NCBI RefSeq assembly: GCF_021462225.1
Contig: NC_061816.1
Location: 4,335,854 to 4,399,853, forward strand
DNA: 64,000 nt
Direction: 5' to 3'
DNA from: Girardinichthys multiradiatus
Lineage: Eukaryota; Chordata; Actinopteri; Cyprinodontiformes; Goodeidae
This document shows positions 35,501-45,923 of the stretch, one piece after another (position 1 is the first letter of the stretch; each line of letters opens with the position of its first letter). A program made the translations under genes and the position numbers. The notes beneath the pieces were generated by a model, which saw only the letters and a program-made list of their open reading frames with translations, was not told where the DNA came from and ran no database searches.

Positions 35501-36091
35501 CCGCCTGACTCCTCGCTTCGTGGGTTTGCCTGGCATCTCCGCTGCCGGCCTCCGGGCAGCCTGCATCCTCGCCGCTGGCTGCTGCACTGCAGACCTCCGA
35601 GACGCCTGCGTCCATGTCACAGACCTCCGAGACACCTGCATCCTCGCCGCAGACCTCCGAAGACCTCGCTTCTTGGGTTCCTCTGGCCACGTCGCCGAAC
35701 TCCTGACCACCTGCATCTTCGCCGTCGACCTCCTAGTCACCTACCCCTTTGCTGCAGGCCTCCTGACCTTCAGCTTTTTCGCCGCTGGCTTCGACGCTGC
35801 CAGCCTCCGGATCATCGGTCTCTTCGCTGGCTACATCGCCGCAGACCTCCACGGCTTCGCTGCCGACCGCTCAGAACTCTGTGGTGCAGGTCCGGTTGCC
35901 CGCCTGAACTCTGTGCCTGCTGGGGACGACCTCCTGGTCGCCCGCCTGAACTCTGTTTTTTGTTTCTGGCCCTCCTTCCGAGGCCCCCCCTCCGCCCACC
36001 CTGGTGGAAGTATTTTTGTGTTTTGGACATTGTGTTTTCTAGTGGTCGTCTGGGATCCGACCTTGAGGGGGGGGGTTATGTCATGATATGA
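32585..36091 (+). CDS. Long open frame of the LTR element with a 9-residue tandem repeat
   Basis: The frame is 1168 codons long and uninterrupted. The first ATG (32585) lies inside the left LTR; a later ATG (such as that of MASSQQLSP at 33123) could be the real start. Residues 1-80 include an acidic helical segment (ELKKWVAQQEEEMRRIYGEE). Residues about 80-340 are Pro/Ala-rich with an Arg-rich patch (SSRRRRPRRKRS) and a compact segment RLEKMKKDFMEGCCCDFVLH that may be a gag-like remnant. Residues 340-933 are 66 copies of DTPQLESLP (the first reads DTPQLNSLP). Residues 934-1168 are rich in Arg, Pro, Cys and Leu with degenerate CRPPRHLHPRR-type repeats, and the frame ends 13 bases into the right LTR. 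No zinc knuckle and no enzymatic motif is seen. Whether protein is made is unknown. Confidence 0.5.
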   Translation: MRLRSSYLHFGPIQTKNVIVGTSQYQDQADGYKELKKWVAQQEEEMRRIYGEEVEILPLPLLLQEMEGARGRQPTPVSPAFIPGRIRSSLPPTVSATSISSRRRRPRRKRSTPATAAPAELNLPTAALPEPSSSAVAPAAAEFPAGCGSRPGWRRCHGAVAIGEVRIRASNPSTEGPSVMASSQQLSPELVGGHPAPSAGHRLPVQPPALNWVQARLEKMKKDFMEGCCCDFVLHLMDHPEDLNLVHSVLQAEFIAEGWLDAPAPLSAGGPFDPLLVAVRAAQSSKLHEPQPAAKPLDSQPAAGSTEPLILVSEFPEGSEDRPPQILALGPTDCAPGQSDTPQLNSLPDTPQLESLPDTPQLESLPDTPQLESLPDTPQLESLPDTPQLESLPDTPQLESLPDTPQLESLPDTPQLESLPDTPQLESLPDTPQLESLPDTPQLESLPDTPQLESLPDTPQLESLPDTPQLESLPDTPQLESLPDTPQLESLPDTPQLESLPDTPQLESLPDTPQLESLPDTPQLESLPDTPQLESLPDTPQLESLPDTPQLESLPDTPQLESLPDTPQLESLPDTPQLESLPDTPQLESLPDTPQLESLPDTPQLESLPDTPQLESLPDTPQLESLPDTPQLESLPDTPQLESLPDTPQLESLPDTPQLESLPDTPQLESLPDTPQLESLPDTPQLESLPDTPQLESLPDTPQLESLPDTPQLESLPDTPQLESLPDTPQLESLPDTPQLESLPDTPQLESLPDTPQLESLPDTPQLESLPDTPQLESLPDTPQLESLPDTPQLESLPDTPQLESLPDTPQLESLPDTPQLESLPDTPQLESLPDTPQLESLPDTPQLESLPDTPQLESLPDTPQLESLPDTPQLESLPDTPQLESLPDTPQLESLPDTPQLESLPDTPQLESLPDTPQLESLPDTPQLESLPDTPKLDARSQPLQALPRPKSLPRFWLCCRPPRHLLPRRRPPDSSLRGFAWHLRCRPPGSLHPRRWLLHCRPPRRLRPCHRPPRHLHPRRRPPKTSLLGFLWPRRRTPDHLHLRRRPPSHLPLCCRPPDLQLFRRWLRRCQPPDHRSLRWLHRRRPPRLRCRPLRTLWCRSGCPPELCACWGRPPGRPPELCFLFLALLPRPPLRPPWWKYFCVLDIVFSSGRLGSDLEGGGYVMI
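33602..35383. repeat. 27-bp coding minisatellite, 66 copies
   Basis: The span is exactly 66 x 27 = 1782 bases, with no length change in any unit; a degenerate partial unit (DTPKLDA) follows at 35384. Each unit encodes DTPQLESLP. Variation is almost confined to one silent site, ACA-CCA versus ACA-CCC, plus two units starting GAT instead of GAC (34250 and 35006). The first unit carries AAC for GAG. All these changes but the last are synonymous. Both antisense frames of 627 codons across it are open only because the unit has no stop there. Confidence 0.97.
36065..36075 (+). other. Polypurine tract
   Basis: GAGGGGGGGGG stands three bases before the right LTR (36079). This is where plus-strand DNA synthesis is primed in LTR elements. 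Confidence 0.8.
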
Positions 36092-36496
36092 CATCCTTGG
36101 ACTTGGTTTGTGTTTTGTGTTAGCTTTTGTTTAGTTCTGTTTCCCTGTGTTGTTAATCAGTTCCACCTGTCCCCTCTGCCTCCCTGCCAGCTTGTCACAC
36201 CTGTTCTTAGTTCCTGTGATTACCTGCCTTTGTTTTCTCCTTGTATATTAGTTGGTCTGTGTTCTTTGTTCCCCGCTGGTTCCTCCGTCACTATTCCTCG
36301 TTCACTTCCCCTGTTTATGTTCAGTTTTGCTACATTAGAGAACTATGTACACATGTAAGTTTTTGGCTCGACTCGTGTTTGTACTTGGATTAGGTTACGT
36401 TTTGGAGACCTTTAATTAAAGAGAAGTCTTCCTCTCATCATGCGGCTGCCAAGCTCTTATCTGCACTTTGGTCCGATCCAAACCAAGACCGTGATA
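36079..36496 (+). repeat. Right LTR (3')
   Basis: Matches the left LTR throughout. Visible differences include CCC for TCC near the start, CCC for CGC, ATTAGAG for GTTACAG, CTCGTG for CTCATG, a 3-base deletion in CTTGCTGGA, TAGG for TATG, GCC for GCG and GACC for GAAC. It ends GACCGTGATA and is followed at once by GATCT. Confidence 0.93.
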
Positions 36497-36501
36497 GATC
36501 T
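36497..36501. other. Target site duplication, right copy (GATCT)
   Basis: Exact match to 32216-32220, adjacent to the last base of the right LTR. Confidence 0.85.
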
Positions 36502-37370
36502 AGAGGGGCTCCAGAAGGTTGGAGGACTTATCCTGGAGATTTGAATTTTAATGTTTTAGAGGCAGTTTCATTTCCGTTATCTCAAAGTATGGTTGAGGGT
36601 TTAAATACATTTTATAAAAGGAAAACCTTGCTTTAAAGCTCATTAATTTGACTTTTTCATTAATATTTTTGCCCAATGAGTCGTCTTCCTTATAGATGCT
36701 TTCAAAGTATAAATGTAATGTTCACACATTGTCTGGGATCTGCTGGTCTGCTTTTTTGTCAGTTTTATGTTTGAGATGCATGAGTCAAAGTTATTGTCTC
36801 AATGGGACGTTTCCCTTTCAAGCTTCAGCTCAAAGTACAGAAAACCTCAGAACCACCACATATAATCGCTGTACTCCCAGAGAATGTCAATGATGCCCCT
36901 AAAGTTGACTTCCAGATGACTTTCAAGGACTTGTGTTGCCTTTAAACTTGTAGATCAGACAGTTGGAAGGAGCTCACATACACTGAATCATCTTGAGATG
37001 ATGATGTACATGTAAGTCTTCAAGTCTTCACCTGCAGAAGCTCACTTTAGGTCATATGCCAGGTAGAGCTCCACCTAGAAAGACTTCTGAGACCTTTTGG
37101 TTTACTGATTTCCAAGCTGCTGAAATATCATGGAGATAATTTCCCAAAAGCACCAGAACTCCACTTTAGCTTCATTTTCTTCTGTTGAAGACTGAACACA
37201 CGGTTTAGTCGCTTCTCGTCTTTCCTGATCCCTGACCTGCTACTAATTCTTAAAATAAACCTGATTCCATCTTTTGTGTAGCAGAACTTCCGAGAACAGT
37301 TTTCCCAAATCTTCCAGTTTATAAGGCCCTGCTCTTTGTGGCTGCTTGGTTATCTCCCCCCTCTCTAACC
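36502..37370. other. Non-coding stretch, no supported gene
   Basis: Right flank of the LTR element. Only short frames; no repeat family recognised. Confidence 0.45.
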
Positions 37371-38120
37371 TGAAATGCCCGGGCGTTATGAATGAAAATG
37401 AGATTATGGCTCCATAAGCTCCCCCATATCCCTCCCTGAGTTTCTGCTCGGGCCCGAGGGGCCCCGCGGAGCCCCCGCCATTACCACCTGGGGAGAACAA
37501 TATCCTAAGATCATCTTAGTGTGCTTCCCAAAAGCTTTGGTTAACAGATGGTTCCTCAAATCCCCTGGTTTCCTCCCAGCTTGAACATGTGTTGCATGTG
37601 ATCCTGCCCTACAAACAGAGCCCAGTGAAGGAGATGTGTTTTTCTCCACATCCCAGAGTTTCTTATTTACCTCCTGACCTTCCCAGTGTGGGGTTGATGA
37701 TGCAGTCAGTCACCCGTTTTCTTCTGGACCAGGAAGTGTTAGAGAAACGGACCCTGATCACGGTTTTGCTCCTAGACTCTGCGATCAGATCAAACACATT
37801 TGATTGATGGTCACTGAGGTGGAAAGCCCATCGATTGCTGGGAAAGTGGGGCAACTCATCTGTCGTTTCTCATCTCTTCAAATAAAAAGTCAATCGATAA
37901 CAAAGGAAAGAAAACCGCTTGCGGATTCAGACCCTTCTTCCTCTCCTGCCTGACAGTCATGCATAATCACACATCACCTCCATTGTTTGTGCACTCAAGC
38001 TTCATAATATCACATTTTGAACTGTCTGCCCCCCCTCCCCAGCCCTACACTAGAGGGGCCTCCAATTATGATAATTTAAACTTCCATCTTGGTGGAATTT
38101 GACTTCGTCTGCCCGGTTTC
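37371..38120. other. Candidate conserved non-coding interval
   Basis: The interval has a texture unlike its AT-rich surroundings. A GC-rich segment at 37438-37490 contains GGGCCCGAGGGGCCCCGCGG. A later segment at 37900-38110 packs CATGCATAATCAC (37958-37970, POU/octamer-like) close to CCATTGTTT (37980-37988, SOX-like) and a TAAT-rich stretch CCAATTATGATAATTTAAAC near 38069. No frame is convincing. Regulatory function is inference from motif content only. Confidence 0.25.
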
Positions 38121-38958
38121 CCACAATTCACCTCTGCTTTCAGGCCAACAGGAGCTCATAGAGAGCTTGTTTGCAGCCACTGTCGCATTGCACAAGGATT
38201 GTTTCCATTCATGCCATCCATTCTCACTGCTAATGGATGTTTTGCCCTGGTTTGATGAAAAACTGATGAGAGACCTCCCAAAATAAAACAAGGATGAGGC
38301 CAACTGGCCAACTTCGGAAGGTTTTCATCTAAAGCTCCAAACTGGCAGCAAATAAAGAAAGAAAGTGGCATTAAAATCCTGAATTTATTCCCTCCCAGGG
38401 GAAAGCGAAGGTGGAAAAATGTGCAGAATCCCTTTTTAATAATCTAGGAGCAAACCCTGAAGTAGTATTATCTGTTCCCAAATAACAGCCAGATACCACA
38501 AAAATATACAAAACATTCTTTATTCTTTCATGGCCAGAAAAATGGATGAACATTGCAAACACATGTGGTTGTTGCAACACTGTGGGCATGAGAGCACTGC
38601 CTGCAGTTTTTACACCAGATGTTGATCCTGGCTCTCAGCAAACAGCAACACTGCTGAGCTCCAGCATCAGCTGGTGATGAAGCCGTTCTTCCTCCTCGTG
38701 ATGGAAATGATTCCTGGAAGAGGTTTTTCTTTCACTGGGAATGTGGACAGGGGCTGTGAGGAATAGCATGGATCAGAACCAGTTGATCATCAGGGAATAT
38801 TAGCTTTATTACTGCTGCCAATCCAGGAAGCAAACAGTCTTTCCTGATTGCTTCATCCTTGTTTACTGAGGAGGCTCCACACCACAAAGCTCAGCGACTA
38901 TTTGCTCATTATAGCTTAATGGACTAATTATACTGGGATGTTGCGTTCGTGGCAACAA
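38121..38958. other. Non-coding stretch, no supported gene
   Basis: No supported gene or repeat. Confidence 0.4.
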
Positions 38959-38990
38959 CCTCCCCCCTCCCCTCCCCTCCCCTCCTACCC
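38959..38990 (-). repeat. C-rich tract, quadruplex-capable on the minus strand
   Basis: CCTCCCCCCTCCCCTCCCCT followed by CCCCTCCTACCC gives, on the minus strand, at least four runs of four or more G separated by single A. This fits the standard G-quadruplex pattern with one-base loops. Confidence 0.75.
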
Positions 38991-41388
38991 ATAATCTCCC
39001 CCACCTCCTGCACCCAATAAACGAGTTATCAGAGCAGAAGAACGCCCCCCACGCTGGCTGCCATGATGGCTATTAGTGGTTAGAAAAGGAACAGAAGCTT
39101 TGCTGATGTTCAGAACCAGAAGAAAACCAAGAACAGCCAAACTAGAACAATACATGAAGTCCAAGAACAGAATGCACCAACAGACAGAACCCAAAGACAT
39201 CTGAATACTCCACATCTAAGGCTAACTCCACCACAGTGTTTTAATATCAGACTTACTGAGTAACAAGAAGATCCCTTAATGGCTAAAATCTCCCACAATC
39301 ACTCACTGTATATAATTAACCCAAAGCTACAGAAGCAACATGTTCTTGCAGGGTGGTGAATCTGCAGCGACGGCCCAGATGTTGGGGTTTGATAGATGTA
39401 TTTTAGGTTTTATCAAGGAAAGACAGTTCATATCCAGCATCTTCAGTTTGTGGTCTGTGGACCAGAGGAATGGTGTTGGTTGGATTCCTTCATGTACTCT
39501 CAAATAAACTAAACACTTCAAGCTGTTGGGGACCTACCAGTATGTCCTCTCCAGGTCTACTTTACCCTGATTTCACTAACAAAGGCCATTCGGAGACAGC
39601 TGAGTGGGCAGTGGACAGCGAATGAGCTCCTGGTGTTCGAGGTGGGGGCATGTTCAGTCCTTACAGGGTTTATCAGGAGGAAAAACCAGAAACCTATGTG
39701 AGTTAATTTCTTATACTGCCATATTTTCAGTGTTGATGCTTCTTTCTAACGTCTGGAGCGCTCTCTGACCTGCCGGACACCAACTTGTCCAAACTGTCTG
39801 ATGATGACCCATCCTTGTCTTTTTACAGCTTGGAGTTGATCCCAGTTAGCTAGCCCAAGGTTCTTAGCAGGGTTTGGATGCACTCAGACCCAGCTGCTGT
39901 TGACCAGGCTCTACACTGGTGGCAGCACAAGAAGGTCCTGGAGAATGCTGAACACTCCTGAAAGATGGCTGCATGCTCTCCTTTGGAAGTAGCCATCGCT
40001 AAGACAAGAGGACAATAATTTCATCATCTGTCTCTCTTCTGTAGCAGTCAGGGTGTCCCGTTCTTAGGATTTGGTCCCACTGAAGTCTAGGTCCAGGTAC
40101 ATTTATCTCAAATCAAAGTAAGACCTCCTGTAAGGAAACGTAATTGCTAAATATATATTTAGTCCCATGGTTCTGGTCCACCTGTACATCATGTCAGTGT
40201 TGACTGAACTCCCTGTTCTAAGGAAGTGTTGCAGGGAACTGAGGGCCTCACATTCTGACAGCGAGCCGTTATTAATGGCATGTCCCCCACCCTGCTTTGA
40301 ATAGGTGGCCTGCAGCAAACAATAGCTGTTGTCGTGCCGTTGGAGGAGCAACGCTGGCTCTTCAAAAGGCCCCGGGCCCACTGACAGGTGCTGCTGAAAG
40401 GACGGGCAGGGTGTCAGGCCCTTGGCGAGCACACAGGTGTGGAGACGTCAGGGATGACAAAACACCTGCAACAGACGGACCTCCATGCTGATGAGTTCAC
40501 TGTATCGCATTTCATAAGCATCCATGATAAAAGATGCTTCTACCTACCGTGGTAGAAGCATGGCGGTAATCTCCACCGGTCCACCTCAGAACACCTGATT
40601 CAGTTTCTGAATATAGCGGGATGAGCCAAACGGAACACTGGTCCCAAACACAAATCCTAACAGGTGTCAGACTGGACAAAGCTGGTGCAGCACGGACCTT
40701 CTAAAGTGTTCAAACCAACAGATTTAAATGAACTCCACCAATTCTGCCGAGAGGTCAAATATCAGACAGAATGATGCCAGCAGCTTTTTGATGGACACAA
40801 AACCTTGTGGTTTTAACTTGCTAAGGAACATCCAACAACATAATAGCAAGGTGAAGAAGGTGCATAACAAAAGTGCAAATATCAGTTTTTAATATTTATA
40901 TCACAACAAAAAAATTTAAAAATGAGATTTTTCCAAGTAAAATCTGACATGTGTGGCATGCATTTATATTCAGCTCTTTGTACTTGACCCAGACAGGTGT
41001 GGGAGGAAGTTCTGGTTCAGTTTCAAGCAGGGTTAGGTTCTACAACAACATCCCAAGCATCTCACAGAGCTCAGTTCGATCCATCATCTGAACATGGAGA
41101 GAGGATGGACCAACTGCTGAGCTACCAAGACATGGACGTCCACTTGAGTTGACAAGCTAGACTACAAGAGCATTAATGAGAGAAGCAGCCAAGAGGTCCT
41201 TGGTAACTCTGGAGGAGCTGCAGGGATCCACGGCTCAGGTGGATGATGTGTTGACAGGATTAGTCCTGTTTGCAGTTTGTCATGAGTTGTGTAGGAGAAA
41301 CATGCAGCAATAATGTGGAGGGTGCTCTGCTTTGAAGACACCAAAACGTTGAGATGGGATAGTAACTTGTGCGTCATTAGAAGTAAAC
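38991..41388. other. Non-coding stretch with a possible conserved element
   Basis: An 11-bp inverted repeat (40534-40544 / 40551-40561, GGTAGAAGCAT) is present. The interval 40230-40480 is complex and GC-richer, with AACAATAGCTGTTGT near 40318 and TTATTAATGGCATG near 40269, and may be a conserved element. No gene is supported. Confidence 0.35.
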
Positions 41389-41515
41389 CATCCCCACAGT
41401 GAAACATAGTGGTGGCAGCATCATGCTGTGGGACAGGGAAGCTGGTGAGAGTTGATGGGTAGATGGTTGGAGCTAAATCCAGGACCATCATGGAGGAAAA
41501 CCTGTCAACAACCTT
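41389..41515 (+). pseudogene. Tc1 transposase relic
   Basis: The plus strand reads TIPTVKHSGGSIMLW, then after a short deletion continues through words equivalent to the GKLVRVDGKMDGAK and ILEENL region of fish Tc1 transposases, with a stop codon and shifts. Both flanks of the transposase and the terminal inverted repeats are missing or unrecognisable. Confidence 0.65.
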
Positions 41516-42839
41516 CCACTCATGGGGTTTCTTCTTCTGGTGAAGATCTACTGGTTGTGTAGCATCAACCAGAACTTTTCTTATAATCCCTGCCCATACC
41601 AGTACCCCACCTCCACGATGCTGGTGTCTAACTGGAGCTCTGTGCCTGTAACTGATCCAGCCACAGGCCCATCCAAAAGGTTCTGGATATGCAGGGAAAC
41701 GGTGGAGGCCAAATAAGATTTTTGAGTGATTTAGTTTGTCTTAGTTTGTTGGATTCTGATGGTTTCCTAGGTTCTGGTGGTGTTATTATTTACAGAAATG
41801 AACAAAAATGGACCAAACACCAGAAATAAGTATAACCAGGCAGCAGTTATGCTTAAAGTGGTGTTGAAGCCATTAGAAAGAAAAGGTTAAACTTAGCATG
41901 GCCTCTCGTTCTCAGGGAAGGAAACCAGGTTTTCACAGGGCCACTCGTCCAGCAGCTCGGCTTCAACATCGCCCTCAACAGCTCCAGCTGTCAGCAGCAC
42001 AAGAAGAGAAGTTGGCCTGCGCTCCGGTTTGTTGTTTGTGGGTCTCCGCGGCCGGAGCCAGGGATCATGAGCCGGGCAGAGCCTTGCGGTGCATGCACCT
42101 CTAATTAGATGCAGTGTATTGTCCGCACACGGTCAGGAGAGTGAGATTCTGGAGGCTTTGCTGCAGCTTGAGTGCGGCGATTCACTGCTGACGCTGATAG
42201 GAGCTCAGCAGGGGGCCACTCCAACCAGTACGAGTACATTAAAAGAAAGAACATGCGTGCACACACACACATGCATTGTTGTCATGCAATGTCCCATGTC
42301 ACAGCATTGCTGAATGGCAGTGCGAAGCACAGAGGGGGGCTCTTCACACCCCCCACCTCCTGCCTCTATGTCTATATGTACTTTGAATCGCCGAGAAAAG
42401 AGGGAGGTGTTGAGTGTTTGGCACACATGTGTCATGGAGCATTCTGCAGGCGTGACAAGCCTGAAAACAGAGGGAATACATGTGTGTGGCATGTTGTTGG
42501 GAACTAACAGTGTAACTGTTGTTTTTACCTGGTAGAGGTTAAGCCTTGTCGATTTTTACTCCTCTTCGATACCTCCAGAGGGGTCGATTCTCACTGAGAT
42601 CCCCTCCGTGTCCTCAGATGGCCTTTCCATTCTCCCATCACTTCCGGTTGACATCACAGCTTGGATGAGGAAGCAGCAGGCGGGCCTGAGGAGTCCTCTT
42701 CTTCACCCTCTGAAGGGTCACGAATGTGGTTTCATTGTTCACTGTGCAGACAAACACACTGCTAGGTGGGGATGCCACCATAAAATCTATTTTTCAGTGT
42801 AGAAATGTCTTGTTGAGTGAGCTGTGACATCAGAATGAG
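41516..42839. other. Non-coding stretch, no supported gene
   Basis: A short CA run lies at about 42258-42270. A GC-rich stretch at 41990-42130 includes GCATGCACCTCTAATTAGAT, which has a homeodomain-type TAATTA core. No frame is convincing. Confidence 0.4.
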
Positions 42840-43477
42840 TTAAACTGTTATAACTGAGGCTGAATCTGGATTAAATGCTAGACTGAATTACTCTGAACAT
42901 GAGGTGTTTGCATCTGAATCTGACTGTAGGAGACTGTTAGATCAGGACTGGTACCGAGCTACAGGACTAATTCAGCCTTGGATTAAATTTCAGTAAATTG
43001 AGTTGAAATAAACTGGTTTTAATCAGAGTGTATGTAAACAGACTTGGTTCTGAGCTTAACTACTGGATTGAGTTAATAAAATAAAAATAAATTGGTTTCA
43101 GTTGGAGTAAATGTAGCTGGATTTGATAGAATATAAACAGAAAATAAACTAAATTGTACTGGTCTGGATTCATTAATAGACTGAGCAGAGGTATGTTGTA
43201 TTGAAGTGAACTGGTTTCAACTGGAGTGAATGGTTTCAAATTGGATTAAACGGACTCAGTGAAATTCAAACAGAATTGATTGATTTGGATTACATTATTT
43301 GAAAATGAAACATCTGAGTTTTAATCTGAATCTGACCGCATTGGATTAAATAGAAACAGAACCAGTAAACTAGAATAAATATAACTGAATATAACAGCTT
43401 GAATATGGACATAATGAGTCTTTTGATAAATTAATGGACTAAAATATTAACATTTAGATGATGGAGTGAATGTAAAT
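42840..43477. repeat. Degenerate left flank of the 16-bp minisatellite
   Basis: Words such as CTGAATTA, GGATTAAAT, AACTGG and TCAGAA recur at irregular spacing, becoming steadily more like the regular array toward its edge. This is what an old, mutated array margin would look like, but a shared ancestry is inferred. Confidence 0.4.
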
Positions 43478-45923
43478 TGCTAAATCAGAACTGGGCTAAA
43501 TTAGAATTGGGCTAAATTAGAATTGGGCTAAATTAGAACTGGGTTAAATCAGAACCGGGCTAAATTAGAACTGGGTTAAATCAGAATTGGGTTGAATCAG
43601 AACTGGGCTGAATCAGAACTGGGTTCAATTCGAACTGGGCTAAATTAGAACTGGGTTGAATCAGAACCGGGCTAAATTAGAACTGGGTTGAATCAGAGCT
43701 GGTCTAAATTAGAACTGGGATGAATCAGAATTGGGTTGAATCAGAACTGGGCTGAATGAGAACTGGGCTGAATCAGAACTGGGCTAAATTCAAAATGGGC
43801 TAAATTAGAACTGGGTTGAATCAGAACTTAGCTAAATTAGAACTGGGCTAAATTAGAACTGGGTTGAATCAGAACTTAGCTAAATTAGAAATGGGCTAAA
43901 TTAGAACTGGGTTGAATCAGAACTTAGCTAAATTAGAACTGGGCTAAATTAGAACTGGGTTGAATCAGAACCGGGCTAAATTCGAACTGGGCTAAATTAG
44001 AACTGAGTTGAATCAGAACTGGGCTAAATTAGAATTGGGCTAAATTAGAATTGGGCTAAATTAGAATTGGGCTAAATTAGAACTGGGTTAAATCAGAACT
44101 GGGCTAAATTAGAACTGGGATGAATCAGAATTGGGTTGAATCAGAACTGGGCTGAATGAGAACTGGGCTAAATTCAAAATGGGCTAAATTAGAACTGGGT
44201 TGAATCAGAACTTAGCTAAATTAGAACTGGGCTAAATTAGAACTGGGTTGAATCAGAACTTAGCTAAATTAGAACTGGGCTAAATTAGAACTGGGTTGAA
44301 TCAGAACCGGGCTAAATTCGAACTGGGCTAAATTAGAACTGAGTTGAATCAGAACCGGGCTAAATTAGAAATGGGCTGAATTAGAACTGGGCTGAATCAG
44401 AATTGGGCTGATTCAGAACTGGGCTAAATTAGAACTGGGCTAAATTAGAACTGTGTTGAATCAGAACTGGGTTAATTTAGAACTGGGCTAAATTAGAACT
44501 GGGCTGAATCAGAACTGGGCTAAATTAGAACTGGGATGAATCAGAACTGGGTTCAATTAGAACTGGGCTAGATTAGAACTGGGCTGAATCAGAATTGGGC
44601 TAAATTAAAGCTGAGTTGAATCAGAACTGGGCTGAATCATAACCGGGCTAAATTAGAACTGGGCTGAATAACAACTGGCATGAATCAGAACTTGGCTAAG
44701 TTAGAACTGGGCTGAATGAGAACTGGGCTAAATTAAAACTGGGCTGAATCAGAATTGGGCTGATTCAGAACTGGGCTGAATCAGAACTGAGCTAAATTAG
44801 AACTGGGCTGAATCAGAACTGAGCTGAATTAGAACTGGGCTGAATCAGAACTGAGCTGAATTAGAACTGGGTTGAATCAGAACTGGGCTAAATTAGAACT
44901 GGGCTGAATCAGAATTGGGCTGATTCAGAACTGGGCTAAATTAGTACTGGGCTAAATTAGAACTGTGTTGAATCAGAACTGGGTTAATTTAGAACTGGGC
45001 TAAATTAGAACTGGGCTTAATCAGAACTGGGCTAAATTAGAACTGGGCTGAATCAGAACTGGATTCAATTAGAACCGGGCTAAATTCGAACTGGGCTAAA
45101 TTAGAACTGGGTTGAATCAGAACCGGGCTAAATTAGAACTGGGCTGAATCAGAGCTGGGCTAAATTCAAAATGGGCTAAATTAGAACTGGGTTGAATCAG
45201 AACTTAGCTAAATTAGAACTGGGCTGAATCAGAACCGGGCTAAATTAGAACTGGGCAAAAATTAGAACTGGGAAAAATTAGAACTGGGCTAATTTAGAAC
45301 TGGGCTGAATCAGAATTGGGCTGATTCAGAACTGGGCTAAATTAGAACTGGGCTAAATTAGAACTGTGTTGAATCAAAACTGGGTTAATTTAGAACTGGG
45401 CTAAATTAGAACTGGGCTGAATCATAACCGGGCTAAATTAGAACTGGGCTGAATAACAACTGGCATGAATCAGAACTTGGCTAAGTTAGAACTGGGCTGA
45501 ATGAGAACTGGGCTGAATCAGAACTGGGCTAAATTAGAACTGGGCTGAATCAGAACTGGGCTAAATTAGAACTGAGCTGAATTAGAACTGGGCTGAATCA
45601 GAACTGAGCTGAATTAGAACTGGGCTGAATCAGAACTGCGCTGAATCAGAACTGAGCTGAATTAGAACTGGGCTGAATCAGAACTGAGCTGAATTGGAAC
45701 TGGGTTGAATCAGAACTAAGCTGAATCAGAACTGGGTTGAATCAGAACTGAGCTGAATCAGAACTGGATTGAATCAGAACTGAGCTGAATTAGAACTGGG
45801 CTGAATCAGAACTGAGCTGAATCAGAACTGAGCTGAATTAGAACTGGGCTGAATCAGAACTGAGCTGAATTAGAACTGGGCTGAATCAGAACTGAGCTGA
45901 ATTAGAACTGGGCTGAATCAGAA
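43478..45923. repeat. 16-bp minisatellite, about 150 copies
   Basis: The unit is TGGGCTAAATTAGAAC, with a second common form TGGGTTGAATCAGAAC and further forms carrying GAGC or TTAGC. The period is 16 with rare length changes. Stretches of several units recur in the same order (for example the CTTAGCTAAATTAGAA motif near 43830-43935 and again near 44210-44275), pointing to multi-unit duplications. The unit has stop codons in plus frames, so no long frame exists. Confidence 0.95.

Larger units (their letters stand above)
32221..36496 (+). mobile_element. Complete non-autonomous LTR retrotransposon
   Basis: Two direct terminal repeats of 421 and 418 bp bound a 3.4-kb interior. The 5-bp target duplication GATCT flanks it, and a purine run with nine G stands just before the right LTR. 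The interior holds a single long frame and no visible protease, reverse transcriptase, RNase H or integrase motif, so the element must have been moved by enzymes of another element. The LTR begins TG and ends TA rather than CA, in both copies. The two LTRs differ at about eight substitutions and one 3-base indel, which suggests a fairly recent insertion. LTR texture and interior 3' words resemble fish Ty3/gypsy-type elements; that family placement is inference. No primer binding site starting TGG was seen next to the left LTR. Confidence 0.9.

Noticed and set aside
32221..36496. Autonomous retroelement with pol
   Set aside because: No protease, reverse transcriptase, RNase H or integrase motif, and no zinc knuckle, could be found in any frame between the LTRs.
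43478..45923. CRISPR-like regular spacing in the 16-bp, 20-bp and 27-bp arrays
   Set aside because: Units are contiguous with no unique spacers, and the surrounding DNA is vertebrate in character.
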